The notes: generated from the letters alone by a model not told the origin. Shown: positions 13,001 through 27,460, counted from the first letter of the stretch. The stretch: 64,000 nucleotides of DNA from Amblyornis subalaris (GCA_018881555.1 JACAXG010000071.1:3540537-3604536); one strand, 5' to 3'. Numbers and translations are program-made.

Positions 13001-16000
13001 TTGGGTTCCAGCTGGGTTCTGCTGAGAGCTGTCACCTGTTCAGCTGCTGCTCCCCTTCTGTGGCTTTTTCACTTGCCACTTGTGACCCAGCTGTTGCCCG
13101 TGGTATGGGAGCTGTTGCACGCCCCAGTGTGGCATCTGCTGCTGGCTCTGGGGCAGGACTGAGGCCCTCCAGCCTCATGCCAGTGCTCAGGGCCGCTTGG
13201 GTTTGTTCTAGTCCTTTGTCACCTGTATCTTCCTGAAGCCTGGCTGATGGAAGCTCTGGGTTGCTGTGGCCAGCTAAGATGCTTTGACAGACAGGCTTTT
13301 CTCCTCTCTTTATCCCAGAATGGCTGTAGGCAGGTATGGTTGTACTGTGCTTCACATTTTCTTTTTTAAATTCTCCTGCCTTTAGGTGGACTTGGAATTT
13401 CCCCAACATTAAACCCTCAGAATAAGTAACTGCAAGCTGAAAGGAAGGAGAGGATGTCAATACATGGGCATCTGTGTGCTTGTTCCATTGCCCTCCTGTT
13501 TTCTTGAGTCCTTTTTTGCCCTGCTTGCTGATGCTCTCCGCTGGGTGTGTTGGGGAGAACACCCTGCTCCCAGCCCCCACACCTCTCCCTGCAGCTGCCG
13601 AGGGAGGGAGGCACAAAAGCTGTCTGTCTGCTGGCTTCGGGGGACAGCTGATGGCTCAGCAGTGCTTTAGAAACTTGTGCACTGCTACAGGTGCTGGGCA
13701 GGGGAGGGAGCTATCAGCAGGGGATGAACACTGCTGCTGTTTCCTTGGGGACTCGTGGGAATTTCTGAACTTTTATCTGCAGCAGTGAGGAGTGACAGAA
13801 AGTGATCCTCCACAAACACGCTCTGAAGGATCTTCAGCCCTTTTCTGCCCAGTATAGCAAGATGGGATTTCCTCTGCCAGCTACACAGATTTGTTTGTTA
13901 AAGAACTGTGGATTGATTTTGGAGTGCAAGTGCCTTTGTCAAGGTTGCTGTGCACGTCTGGAACAAGGGTTATTTCTCTCTTAAGGGAAGGAAGCTGCTG
14001 GTTTGCCTTTTGAAAGTTCTGTGCATTGTCTTAGGGGTACTCTGTCACTTATAAATATACATCACCTTCAAAGAGATTAGTGAGGGTAGTTCTGAGCCTT
14101 TCATAAGAAACCTACCTTAGAAATATGTGTATTTGTTCAGCTCTGATTAACAGCCATTTGGATGAGTTTGGAATCTGTTGTAAATTAAAGTGTACAGGCA
14201 GACTTTGTTCCTTCCACATTTGTTTATATAGGGAAGGTGGAGGATGGTGAGAAGTAGAGAAGAGTATGGAAGACAATAGTATTTTTGGTCGTGATAGGGA
14301 TACAAAGAAGTCCTTTGTGTAAAGGCTGGGGTGAAGGAGTATCCATCTTTGATAACAGCCTTTTTCTCTGTACTCATTGTGTTTAGGTAGTGCTGAGAGT
14401 GTGCCATCTCCAGGTACAAAGGAGTGAGTTAAGGATAGTGTAAAGTGTGACAGAGAATTTTCTGCTTGTGTTTTGAATAGAAAACTGTCGCCTTATTACA
14501 TGAATATATGTGGATTTTAAAAGCTTGAGAAAACTACTGCTTGGATAGACAGTCATTGAAAGCTCTGAAGATGAAACAAAATCTGAAATTTTCTCTTCTT
14601 GTGTTGGTTTTCACTGATAAACTTCATGCATCTTCTGCCAAGAAATTAGTGATTGCCGGGAACAGAATGTTGTCTGGCTCTCCTGAGGTGCAGTCAATTC
14701 TTTAACTTTTGCACTGCTGAAGGCAATGGCACTCAAAATGACACTTAGTATCTGTTAGCACAGTTTCTGCATTTAATTTACTGTTGTTTCTATCTCCCTG
14801 GCAAAGCATGAGCTGGTTCTTGCATTGGCTTGTTTCTTTCTTTCAGCTTAGTGGTAACCACACCCAAAGTTCAAGTCTCAGCACACTTTACATTCCTAAT
14901 TCTTTAACTGCTGATGTACAGGTCAGAAAGTGCCAATAAATTTGTTTGGGAAAGTATTTTTTTCTGCATGAATTTGAAGTATCTGGGAATGTACTGTAAC
15001 CTGAAAAATCTGAATGTGTCATGTACACCTGTGAAATCCTGATAAAGAAGGTTGTTCAAAGCTTTGCCTGGCACATTTGAACCATTGTCTGGGGGAAGCT
15101 CTGTGCTTTAGAAAAGTCTGGTGATACCCACTCTGAAATCCTGTTCAATGTCTCATGTTGATTTGAGCATGTGAACACAATAGACATCCTTCTTGCTCAA
15201 AAGAAGTTGGTCTACAGAGTATGACATCATATAGTGAAGCTGATTCCAGAATATCTTAATGCTAAATTGTTACAACTGGATCAGTATGTTCCCTTTTGAT
15301 GACGGTTAACTAGGGATACCCTGTTCCTGGCAGACTGTGTCGTCTTTTAGCTGCAAAGCTGGACTTAAGAATGAAAATTAATGGCACAGCTTAGTGGAAA
15401 ATCTGTACTTTTGGTTTACTTTTTTTGTAGCATTTCTTTGCCAGTCTAATTTTAATCAAGGTCAGATTTTATACTGAAGTCGAAAACTGCTGTGAGACAA
15501 GGGTCATTTCTTAAATGAATTGTTACTGAGGCTTTCCAATGTCATGATTTATCCCTGAGCCGGAGGACAGACTCCTTGTGCTGGTACAGCAGGCTGGTGT
15601 TCCCACAGTACTATCCGACAGCACTGGCAAGCTGTGTCCTCTTCTGCCAGGAGATGCTCCTTCCTGCCTTTTGGTCTCCCCTCCTCTCTGGAGATGCAGT
15701 TTTTCTGTGATCAGAACTGAGGCTGCAGAAATACCTACATAATTTCTTAATTGCACGTGTCAGAGAAGCAGCATGTAAAGCACGTAATGTTGCCTCTTTT
15801 TTTGCTGTAGTGATGTGTAATCTGTGACTGTGTGGGCCTGTCATCAGGCAGGTTCTTCATTGGAACTGGCATCCATTCTTTTTGCTCTGTGTTGCCTCTG
15901 GGCTAACTGTTTTCAGAACCATCTCTTTGTCGCACTCGTGCTCTGTCGGTGTCTGCTTAAACAGACTCATGGCTTGTTCATTGTCCCTTCCTTTGATGTC

Positions 16001-16684
16001 CTTGCTGTCACTGTAAGGTGATACAGAGGGAAAGAGGTTTTTATCACTGCAGTAATCCTCAGACAGCTGGTTCTGCTGGTGGTGAAAAACTACTTCATAC
16101 TCTCCAGGAGGCTAATGTCTTCAGAATTTGTTGAATAACTGTGTTATGACTGCAGCTGTAATAAGCTATAATTGCAGATAAATGCGTGTACAAGTTGGTG
16201 GCTGACACCATTTTTGTCTACGCATAATGTCCTTATCTGTGTTCTCTTGGATAGCTGTTGCAGTCTGGTCTCACTTGCTCTACTGTGATAATGTCGAGAG
16301 GCTCCTTCCCTAGGAAATCTGGTTTTATCGTGTTCTCACAGCAGGACAGATACACTCCTTCATGTGTGCTATCAAAGATGTGGTTCTGATGTTATGGTTT
16401 GCTGTGCACATGTTATCAAATGTTTTAAATGTCCTATGGAGTGTGTTAATGGGTTTTGTGGGGTTTTTTGGTATTGCAATGTGCACAATGTTTTACGGTT
16501 CAGCAGTAAGGCATTTTCTCCTCACATTTGTGCAGTGCATAAAGTGTGAGTTCATTTGAAATTCTTGTGTCAGAAGATACACAATCTCATTCGTTGACAT
16601 GCCGGGTTTTGGCATCCAGTATTGTCTGTATGCATATAATGTAAATGTGTTTGTTTAGTCAGCATAAGAGCTCTAACCCTGTGG

Positions 16685-16704
16685 CACTCCACTTGAGTGG
16701 AGTG
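16685..16704. repeat. 20-bp near-perfect palindrome
   Basis: CACTCCACT, the spacer TG, then AGTGGAGTG: a 9-bp perfect inverted repeat with a 2-base centre. The middle, CCACTTGAG, also fits an NKX2-type site. Confidence 0.85.
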
Positions 16705-19033
16705 GTTTGGTCAACTGGAGCATCACATCTCTGCCACAGCTACCTATGAAAGGTGAAAGTTATCCTTTTTCAGGGCACAGTCTGTGCAGAGGCTGATGCA
16801 GAGCTTCTCTTCCAGCGTCAGTGTAAAGAGGCAAGGATTGCTGCAGAGCTCCATGCAGGCCCTAATTTCCCTAAATATTTAATTGCATGGTGTAGGTTAC
16901 CCATTGATGTGTGTTTAGCGTGGTCTTCGTTATCTGTGTGTGCTGCACAGTGTGCTGCTTGTACAGTCCCTGAGCACACTGTGTAACTTGTCAAATCTAA
17001 GCCCCTTTTCAATGACTTGCCCCAGTCATTGCCCCAGGGTTACTCCTTTTCCTCACTGAAGGGTACTTTCCTGCTTGTTTTAATTATCAGTATTTCTTCT
17101 TTCTATTTTAAATAAAATGCTGTATCTCTTTTTTCTAAATTGACAGTCAGTCTTGTAGCACACTGTTAGGGGCCTGTGATTAAACAAAATATTTGGATTT
17201 GCTCATCTAAGTGCCTTTTTTTTTCAGAAACGCTTTAAAGAATCGCAATTGGTCAAATGATCTGCAGATCTTAGATGTGCCTGCTTCTACATACTGAGAG
17301 CATTGTGCTTTGTGTGTTTGTGTTTCTGGAGGAGTAGTTTTGTTGTGTTTTAATTTGGACTATTTTGCAAATTGCTTTCTTGTCTCTTAAGTAGCACATG
17401 CTCCAAAGCACTGGGATACTTGACATTTTAGTGTTTCTTCCAACAAAATATTCTGAGATATAGTCCAACTAGCTTCAGTAAAAAGAACTTTCTCAAATGA
17501 ATTTATAAGAATCTTTTTTTACTAACAATTTCTTTCATATGTCTTGGTCCTGGTCCACAGGTATCTCAAACTTTTCACTGGGGAAAAAACCCAGTCTCTG
17601 AAGTAGAGACTAGACCTGTAAATTTTTAAGCCCACAGTAAATATTTCAGTGCATTATGTGTAGGGATCACCTCAAGAGTTCAGTTTAGAAATGTCTCTGA
17701 AATGTAGACTATCTGCTGAAGATCAGGGCTGACAAGCATCCACATAGGATTTGAGTTAGCAGAGAAAACCAGCTTGGAAATGGAAGCATAGAGAAAATCT
17801 CCACAAAGTACTCAGCAGCATTTTGATGAACAGAGCTTATTATTCGAATGCAGAAGGATCGTCTCAGCTGTTTGACTAAGAGTTTCCAAATGTTTGATAG
17901 TACAGACTTGTTTTCTTGCATCTGATTTCTGAGACTTTATTTCGTGTTAAGTCTAAAGACAGAACTCCAAACTTGTAATGGCAATTGCCATGCTGAGAGC
18001 TGTCTTCAGGAATGTGGCAGCAACTAAAAAGCATTGGGGAATGCAGCCCATGAGCATAATTGAGAAGCACAGTTGTTGAAATGGGTTTAGGAATTCATTT
18101 AATCTGCTTCTGTATTTCCCCAAATGCTGTCTGTCTTCTCTTATTCCAAGGGACAAACTTTTATCTATAAAGATGTGCAGGGTGACACGATTATTAAAAG
18201 TGCATCTGTTCCATTATAGCTTGAGGTGGTAAGAAATCCAGGCTTTACAGTGCCATGATGTTTGGAGTACATTTTGTTTGCCTGGGCAGTGGCATGCGCA
18301 GTGTGGGTGCACCAAGTAAGTTTTCACACACCCTCCTTAAATCATACCATTGTATTTTGGGACAAAATAAAAGGCAGGACTTTGGAATTTCCTGGCATTT
18401 GTTGAAGTACTAGAACTACAGTATATTTTTAAATGCCCCCCACCTCTTCTTTTTTGCTCAGTCATGTCTTTGATACTCTTAAGTATTGCTACCTGTGCCT
18501 CCCTGCAAAGGATGAGATGGCAAAGCTTCCTCATCTGTTAGACTGTGGTCTTCAAATTCCTTTGTGTTAAGGGGAATTAATGTGGCTAAAGGCTGTCTTG
18601 AAAAGCTTTGCCACTACGTGTTGCTCTCCAGAGAATGGTTATGCACATCAGCTATTCGCCCTCAGTTTTCCTAGGGAGGAGAACTAATTTTCTTTCCTGC
18701 GGAATTACAAGATTTGGTTATTTCCTGAGCCTAAAATAATGTGTCCTGTTGCTTAAACCTTGTTAGCAAGCACAGACTTGCTGAAGGAAGCATTTGCTTC
18801 TTCTTCTCAACCTGTCAGGTTTTCAGATTATCCTTGCTTGTGTTCTGCTGGTAGANCCAGGTGGAAAATAATACAGCCCCTCTGCTTATCTGTGGTCAGC
18901 ACTGACTGAAAGCGAGAGCTTATCTCTCCTCCCTGTGTGTCCTAGAGGAAGCCAGGCTGAAGCAATGAATCCCAGCTCTTAACAACAGGAAAACCCAGAA
19001 TTTGACTTAAAGGAGGTGATTGATTGGAGGGGG

Positions 19034-19045
19034 AAAAAAAAAAAA
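19034..19045. repeat. poly-A run (12)
   Basis: Twelve A after a G-rich stretch; no target-site duplication or retrocopy body was found upstream. Confidence 0.9.
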
Positions 19046-22000
19046 GACACCAAGTAATTGAGATTGGTGTTAAGTGACTGAAACTGTATTTGTAGTCTGC
19101 TGAGGTGTGGCTATGCCCAGCTACCTTCCCACTGCAAATACAGAGCTCCCAGGGCCATGCAAACTGCTTGAGCTGCACCAGCAGTGTGATTATGTGTGCT
19201 GGAGGTCAGAGCAGCATCCCACAGATTTATTTTGATTCGTTTATTGAAGTTTCATTCTGGAGAAGCATGCATAGCAGGTTTCAGCTCAAGGTAGAGCTGA
19301 GACTCCAGATGTGAGCAGAGGGGTGGTGTGGGATATGTACAAAAGCTGGCTCAGTCTGTTAACCTTCCTCACATGTCAATACCATGACAGCAAATGTGAT
19401 GCTGTATTCCAGGGCATGATTTCAGGAGGATGTGTGAGAGGGATGCCCTTACAAGATGACCTTCCTACCTGTAAGCTCTCAAAATAATAATGCATAAGTG
19501 TTCAGGAAGATGTCAGGTCAATTACTGTATAAGCCTGTCTGAAGACCAGCTGCTGGGGCTGGCATCCATCAGGTCGCAGCCGAAGGGGGTGCGGAGGGGT
19601 AAAAACTGTAAACATTATGAATTTGTGACTGATGCAGTTTTTTTCTCCATGCCCTTGCAGAAGCTTGACTAAAAGATTGGTAGTAGAAAAGGTAAAAGTG
19701 GAGTAAAGTACGGCACCCAGAAGAGCCTCATTGCAAAATTTTGCCTTGTGGCCTGGTGATGAGGGGTATATATCCGAGATTTTGGGTGTCTTTGATTTAT
19801 GTAATTCTGAAATTCTTCTGTTGCATGTGGCTGTGTGTTGCTTGTTTCTATAGTAACTTAAAGCTGTCTAGTTTTCCTTGTCTCAGAAAGCTGTTCCTGA
19901 GTGATGCTTTGGAATTTCCCTGCTTCACAATTGAATAATTCGGTCCCTAACGGTATAGATTATTTTAATTCACTTATGGAACCCTCCCTGCTATGAAAAG
20001 TGCAAGTGAGTAGCATAAGAAGACTTGAGTTAGTTACCTGCAGTAACTGACTTTTTCCCAAAGAATTGCAAATACGTTTTTTTTCTAGCTTTTACTTTAC
20101 AGTTCTGAGTATTGATAGGTATTATCTCAATTTACAAATGGAGACAGTCAAGGCATTGCTGGATGCTAATCACGTGCAAAACAAAAGACGGTGATCTCAG
20201 CTGTTGTCTTTCTGTAACATGTCCTGATAATAATGAAAAAAAATAGTAAATTTAGCACATCTGTACATTTTAGAAAGTTAAAAAACAATGGAAGAACTGG
20301 GGATGTTGGATGAACAGTCACATTTCTAAAATACCAGGGCTTTTCTCTATTACATGAAAGAAATTGCTGTCCCAGATGGTTAGACACAAAGGGATTTGGT
20401 ATACAACAGGATTTTGTGCCATGTATTGTCTTAGTAACCATGGTGCCACACTGTCAAACCTTGCAGAAGAGTTTCCTAGACTCTTTTCCAGTGATTGCTG
20501 TGAATCACTGACTTTTTTCTGTTTTTTTTTAGTCAGGCTTTGTACATCTGCAGGATCCAGAGAAGTACAAGTTCGTCGTGCCAGTCTCATGAATAATGAA
20601 CTGCCCAGGTGATACTGGAAGCAGGGATAGTTTTTGCCAATTTCCAGAGCAGTCTGATTGCTCTCAGAGAGCTGTAACGTTATAAGAAATGGAATTTAAG
20701 TTACTGGAATACTCCTACTTTCCAGCAGTCCTGAAGGCGTGGAAAGTGCTTTCTGCCTTGGATTTCCTGCATGCCAGGACTTCTTTTCTCCAGCTGTCAT
20801 TCTCAGAGAATCCACCTTCTCTTTGCCATCCGGTCTCTTTGGATTGAATTCTCTGTTTGTCACCAGCTCTTCTAATCTTCTGTTTCTCCTCAGCTGAAAT
20901 TTTTGTTCTTACCCTTGCAGACAGAAGTGTACCTAAATCAGGCTTTAGTCCTCCTGGTTTGCAGCTCTAGCTCAGCACAAAGCTGTTTCCCTATAAGTTA
21001 ATTTTATCCCTTGTGGTGGAATTTCGATATAATTCTGATGCTACCAGGATCATTTATTAACCACTGCTAGGAGAGGCATTAACTCGCATGTATAATCTAT
21101 TACACAGCTGACATTAAATGTGTTTCCCATGTAAGGGAGAAAAAGGTTTCAGTTCCTTTAATAGGGTAAAAATCTTTGTAGCTAGGGATTCGTGACCCTT
21201 TGGATGCAATACTGAAGGAACATTCAGAAATTATTGGGATTTATTTGCTTGTGCAGAAGGAAGTTGTTTGATGTGTTTCCATTTGAAGCAACTGCTTTTG
21301 AACTTCTGTTTCAAGCCTTTTCTTCAGTCTTCCATTTCTTCTGGACAGTACTGCAGGATGTCTGTGCTCCATTTCTTGCAAGGAATAACATCCCCAGAAA
21401 TGCCACTTCTTTTTCTATGTGCAAGCTCTTTTCATCACTGATTGAGAGCCTTGCTCTGTAGGACCACTCTCATGGGCTCTGCTGTTTAAAGAATGGAAGA
21501 GGTTTTGGCATTGGTTGCTCTTGTGTATAATACTTGTATCTGGCATGAGAACAGAGGGAAAGCTAGCATTGGGAACAGGGAAATAGGTTTCACTAGACCT
21601 ATTGTTACCATTTAAAGAAACTAAGCAGAAGGGGCTTGTCCAAGGTGGTTTCCTCCTTCCCTTTTATCGAACTCAATAACCATGGACAGTGGAGAGGGAG
21701 AGATTTAAATTACCCAACAACTAGATAGGGAGTAACTGCTGACATCAAAGCTTCTATTCATGTCTTCTCCTCCTCCTCGCTCCCCTTAAATTATATGTAT
21801 TTCATACACAGCTTTTGGGCCTATTAATTGAGCTGATTTTGGTAGGTCCAAAATGGGAATGTGGTGTTTTGAGGCTGGGCACTAAACCACAGAGCTGAGC
21901 TCGTTGTGTGGGGCCTGAAGCTTCATGGCCTAGGCCTCCCATTGCTTGCAGGCCTCCAGATGTGGAGAGCTGTGTGCACGACCCACACTTGCATTCTTAG

Positions 22001-22814
22001 GATTTCTGTAATGTACGGACAGCATTCAGTAGGAAAAACAGATTATTAACAGAATTTGAAAGAGGTGGGAATCTTCACTGGAAGTGTCCTCTTCCAAGTT
22101 TCTTACCAAGCTACATAGGGCAGCCTGCTGTGCTGCAGGCCAGGTTTCCTGGCATCTGTGCAGCAGTAGGGCGTAGCATTCTTCTCAGCATTTTTGTAGA
22201 ACAAGGATACTGAAACAGGAATATTCACATCCAAAAACTTTTCCAGCCTTGATTTCTTGGCAGACCTTGCGGGCTGAGCAAGAGAAGTCTCAGCTTCTTG
22301 GAAGGCAAGAAAAAGCTTTACATTCTCTTCAGGGAGAAGCGATGGGGAGAGGCAAACTTGTCCTATCTAGAGGGTGGTTTAGAGAGAAAATACTGTTACT
22401 AGGAGAGAGGGATATTTTAATGCTGGACTGTTCATATGCCTGAAAGGTGAGTTTGGGTTTGAATAAGAAGTTGTACATCCAGAGGCAAGCTCATTTTGCA
22501 ATATTCCAAGTTTTTGCTGAGAGGTGGATTTTAAACCCCACCTTTTGAAGGCACAAGCCTCTTTAATGCCGGCTAGTGCCCATCTCTCCACATTCCTAGC
22601 TATAGGATGGGACTCCCTGTGCTTCCATGTGACAGTGGTATCTGCTGGTCATTCACCACACCTGGTGAGGAATAGCACAGATCAGTAATGTCCTTGTGAG
22701 ACTGCTTGGGATGCCAAGACATGATGGTCTCTGGTTCAACCTGTGCCATTTGCCTGCCCTGGGGCATGGGAGTGGGGCCTAAGCTCCCATGTTTAAGGGC
22801 TGCTCTGGGGGTAA

Positions 22815-22850
22815 GCACTGTTTGGTGCACTGTTAGGTGCACTGTTAGTA
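22815..22850. repeat. 12-bp unit, three tandem copies
   Basis: GCACTGTTTGGT, GCACTGTTAGGT and GCACTGTTAGTA follow one another directly. The copy junctions contain the palindrome GTGCAC. Confidence 0.85.
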
Positions 22851-25800
22851 GATGTAGAGTTAATTCTGGCATTTGACAAGGCCCCCTGCTGCAGTTACTG
22901 CATTTCCCGGATTCTCGCAGGGGATTCATCCCTAGTGAGCTGGGTTGTTGTGGCTGTGTTACCTTGTGTCTGTGCCATCCCCTGACACCCCCTGCTAGGA
23001 CAAGGGCCAGCCTCATGTAAAGAGACCCCTCTGAGAGTGGCTGATAGCCAGTAATCCTTTTAGAAAAGTCTGTGTGTTGTGAGACTGCTGTGCTGCAGAT
23101 CCTGCTGTTACTAAATTTTACATTTCACCCTTGGCTTTTTGCCAGGTCCCATGGGGGGAACCATGGTTTCCAAGAAGCAGTTACAGAAAAGAAATAGTGG
23201 CTACTCCTTGCTAGGGACATCAGTTAGTGCTCATCCTTCCCTGGGAGGAGAGGGAGGCAGCTGTGGAAGGAGAATCACGTTAGGCTCAAATCCTCATAAC
23301 CAAGACACAACAGCAGCAGGAATACTTTGTGGTACTCAATTAAAATAGTCCCTTGTGTGAGCACTTCAGGTCCTGAGACTCTCACTGCCTTTGCTACTGT
23401 GACCCTTTGTACCTCTTTGAGGCAGAACAGTGTGTGCATGACTTCGGGTTTAGTTCAAGATTAAATCTCCAGGCTTGGGAAGAGGGACCTGGCGGTTGAA
23501 AGTCCTGTAGTGACTAGTAAAGAATAGGGATAGTGACTAAAGAACCAAGTCCTTTGGTTAACATCCAGTTTATGTGATGTCCAGCCCATTGTAGTGCCAC
23601 CCTTTGATAAGGGTCAGCTGTGCTTTTTGTTTTTGTCCTTGTTGTTCCCCTCCCATTTGTCAGCATCGGGTGCTGATCATAGGTGCTGGAGAACCTGTCT
23701 TGTGATAGAGTTGAACGGAGTGTGGGTCCTCCTGCTCCTGCAAGAGGGGCAAGAGATCCCACCTGCTTGACGTAGGACTGAGCATTGAGTGCTTTGACCT
23801 TTGAGGTGTAGTTGATGGGCACAAGGGTACAGTGGCTTTAGCTGGGAAGTCCTCACCTTGCTCACTGAGTTGGGCCTTCAGCTTCATGAAAACTTTGTTT
23901 AAATTAATTAGTACACATGGATCAGCAGTGTAGGTGATTATGAAACTTCATGTTTTTTTCTGGGCTGTTACATTCAGGCATAATATGCAAATGAAGTGAG
24001 TTATGTTTGTTTTGTTTCTCTTCTCACTCCCATCTGTTAAAAACAAATCCCTGAACAAAAATGAGGCTATTCCATTGTCTTTCATCTCTACCAGGCTGCT
24101 GTTAAAAGACAGCTTTCCCTTTTTAAAGTACTGAGGTCCAGCCCATTTTTATTTTAGGATGGAAGAGACAGAGGCTTGTTTCACTTCCTGCAGCTCCTGC
24201 TGTGTGTAGCCACTTGTGGTCCCCAAGCCCTGGGTTGCTGTTGTGAAACTAACAACTTAAACGGTTGTGATTATTAACAGAAAGAAAGTGCCTGAGGATA
24301 TTTGTCATCTCTTTTGTGTGAACTGTGTTTCTTCCATTACAACTTGATGTCATTCTCTGTGGCATCTTTAACACCTGCTGTTTTTATAGTCTACACTTAT
24401 TTGATTGAAAGGTTTTTGGCCAAGGACCTAGGCTAAAATTTGCTCAAATAGCTTGAATCTAGGTCTTATTTTTATGAGTTACTTGGGCTTGTGAGGTACC
24501 AGTGCGGTCCCAGAAATTCCCCATCTTAGCTTACCTTCCCAAGATCCTTCTTTTTATTTTTAATGTTTTTGGTTTTAGGAGGAGAAGTTAATATTTGGGA
24601 CAGAAATGGAGCGTCTCAAAGGTGGTGATTGTTGTTTTGTGGTAATGATGTCCTGAACAGGGTTTCCATTGCCACATACAGCTTTTGTAATAAAATATGT
24701 GCCCACTTCGCCAGGTGGGTGTATTTTATGAGCCATATAAAATATGTACTGTGGCATGTGCCACTCTGAGGAAGTAAAACAAATCCCAGGTTAAGGTGTA
24801 TTTTTTTGGGGACTGTCTGTCAAACCCTGCTCTTGGGGCAGAATCAAACTTTCCACTTTGTGAGTGGGTGCCGTGCTTGAAAAGATTGGCTGGCTAGTCC
24901 AATACAGCAACTTAGAAGTAGTGTTTCTGTCTTTTCTGCTGTAGTAATATTGACAGGAATCTTGTCTTATCCCATTAATTTTCCAGTATTTCGAACCTAT
25001 CAAAGTGTGTGAGTCTGTCAGACAGTGTAGTTGTTGTTTAAAATTGCTGCTGAAAATTAAAGGAAGATTAATGCAGGAAACGTAGCGGCATGCAGAGGTT
25101 TTGTAGAAAACACTTACTGTGCTGTTGAACAGTATCTGCTCTGTGCAGCTTGCAGTCTAAAACGTCAGAACTTCTATTTCAGGGCTGTGGCAAATTGCTT
25201 GAAGCTTTTTAGGGCTGGACCAAGCATCAACACAACACGTCTTCCAAGTTTCTGTAAAAGTCCCAGTAAAGCAGTATCTAAATATAGTGCTGATGTACAA
25301 GTGTTCCTTTATTTTTCCCCTGTTGTGTTTTACTTGCTTCTGGTTGTATGTGTATTCAGTTTAAAGATGGTTGGGTTTTTCTCTGAAGTTTTCACTCAAA
25401 ATATATGACTGTCTGCAAACACGATATGAAAGGCAAAAGATTAAAATAAATAAATACATTTCCTATAACAGGAATGAAGATGCAAGGCAGCTGTGCATGG
25501 AGGAGTGCAGCCATCCTTCTGGGTGTGTTCTCCCTTACTGGCACAGATCAGCTGTACGTACAGTTTACTCAGTTCAGAGCAAGTATCTGTGCCTGGCTAA
25601 TCTTCTTCCCTTTCAAAATGGTCTGGTCAAGTCAGAAACCATGGCCTGGATCCTCTCCCTCTGACAGGGGGAGCATAACTGTGAGGATTTCTTCTGTTGA
25701 CAAGTGATTGATCCCCTTCCAGTAAGCAGTTTATCCCACCTAAGATTTTTGTTTGCTTCCGGACATGCCTCTGGACTATATAAGGAGTTTAAGTTGACAT

Positions 25801-27080
25801 AATTTCTAAATCAGTTCTTGGAGGGTAGGTGGGGTTAAAGTAACTTCCAGTGCAATACAAATTGCTGTGAATTTCTATATCCCCACCTCTGTTAACTTGA
25901 ATTGAATGAGACCAAAGAATCATTTAGGTCTATATTCTTTCTAAGATGTCTGGTTAAGGTGCCAAAACCGTATGTGTACTTGTAAAGCATTTGGGCACAA
26001 AGCTCTATTATCTCTTGCCTGACATAAAGGGCTTTTTGGAAACTCAGTGTCTTGAAGATTTTGGATCTTGTCTGAAAAATTTGACATTTTTCTCTTCATA
26101 GTTGTAGATGACCCTCCTTAGAGCTTCTCTTTGTGTTTCTTGGATTTGTAGAATCTTTTTCCTCTCCAAATACTTCGGTGTCAGTTCATGCAGAACATGC
26201 TATAGCCAGGATTTCCACAGCCACTGGTCAGGTGCCAGTCACAGGCACCCAAGCCAGTTTATTGCTCACTGCAGCACTCAGCCAAAGCAGAGGGATGAGG
26301 CTCAGTGGTCCCTGGCACAAGGGGAGCTGGTTCCCATCACCGGCTGCCCGCTGGGAGCTGCCCCAGACAGTGAAGTGGGTGCTGTTGGGGGTTGATAGCT
26401 CCTGAAAACAGTCCCTGTTCCTGCTACTCCCACATACTTTCCTTTTTAATGCTTTGTTCTCCAGCAAAATGTTGCTTGTAAAGGGGGGAGGGAGGAGATC
26501 CCAGGCTATTATCTGCTAAGTAGGTCGTAATTCTGGTAAATAATTGATTTTTTTTTTTCCAGGCTTGAAATCAGAAGCAGGCCTTAAGTGCCAGTGTCAG
26601 ACCACTGTGATTATCACTCCTTCTGGAATTTCACTGCTTCATGTTGAAGGATAGTTGTCTGGCTCTTTTGGGAGGGGCGTGCCACTGGAAATAAAAGGAA
26701 AAAGTAATTCCAAAACCACATGGAGAAAACGTTTCTTTTGCTGCTATACGTTTTAAAGTTTTCTTACTTTAAACCAGCTCCTATGGGAATTCTCTTCTGG
26801 CTTCTGTTATGCTCTGGAATAGCTGCTCAGACCTTTCACCTGTTTTTATTAAGCAATGGAATTTGGAAATGAAAGTGTTAACAGCACCAAGCATCATCAT
26901 TGGCTGTGTCTGCTCTGTATGTGGCTGTCCATGTACTGCTTAATCTTTTAAAATCTTATCCTGCTGTGCAGACTGCTCAGTAGGAGTCTGGTGTGGATTG
27001 CTTGGGTTCAGCCGGTGTTTTGGCAGACCAAATCCTGCTCCCAAATAGTTGGGACAATTGATCAATCTTTTACTGCAGGG

Positions 27081-27120
27081 TGTATATATTTATATATATG
27101 TGTGTGCGTGTGTGTTTATG
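27081..27120. repeat. imperfect TA/TG repeat
   Basis: An alternating TA tract passes into TG repeats with one CG step; a simple-sequence tract in intron 1. Confidence 0.85.
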
Positions 27121-27456
27121 TACAGATACTTGGTGTATATATTTTGTGGTTTTTAACTCTTTGTGTCCAGAGTGTTTTCCTCACAAGCTTCCTTCACCTG
27201 AAGGGAAAGAGGTCTTGTGCAGGCATGTGGGGTATGGGGACACACTCCCCTGAAACTCGGTTTCTTTTGTGACTTGCCTGGGGATGAGCCCTCACTGTTG
27301 GCAGTTCGCAGCTCCATCATCTGCAGTACAGCAATAGTGCAGAGGCTGCTCTGGGGCCTGCAGTGGACAGAGCTGTTTTCACAGGTAAGTCCTTCTCCTG
27401 CTTTCCCCTCTCCTGCACCAGCTGAGCTGAATTGCAGCTTCTGGGTGCCCTTGAAG

Positions 27457-27460
<4 letters not shown>

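Noticed and set aside
11093..13616. Minus-strand frames of 164 and 194 codons (11093-11587, 13032-13616)
   Set aside because: No recognisable family, biased low-complexity composition, and other frames are open in the same GC-richer stretch; lengths like these occur by chance in 64 kb.
12120..18025. Shared 16-mer GAATGTGGCAGCAACT at 12120-12135 and 18010-18025
   Set aside because: One 16-base match between two places is close to what chance gives in 64 kb, and the flanks do not align.
22600..23887. Minus-strand open frames (22600-23016, 23514-23887) considered as a fossil retroelement
   Set aside because: No reverse transcriptase, protease, integrase or zinc-knuckle motif could be seen, and no LTR pair or primer binding site. 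They are best treated as chance frames; a translated database search would decide.
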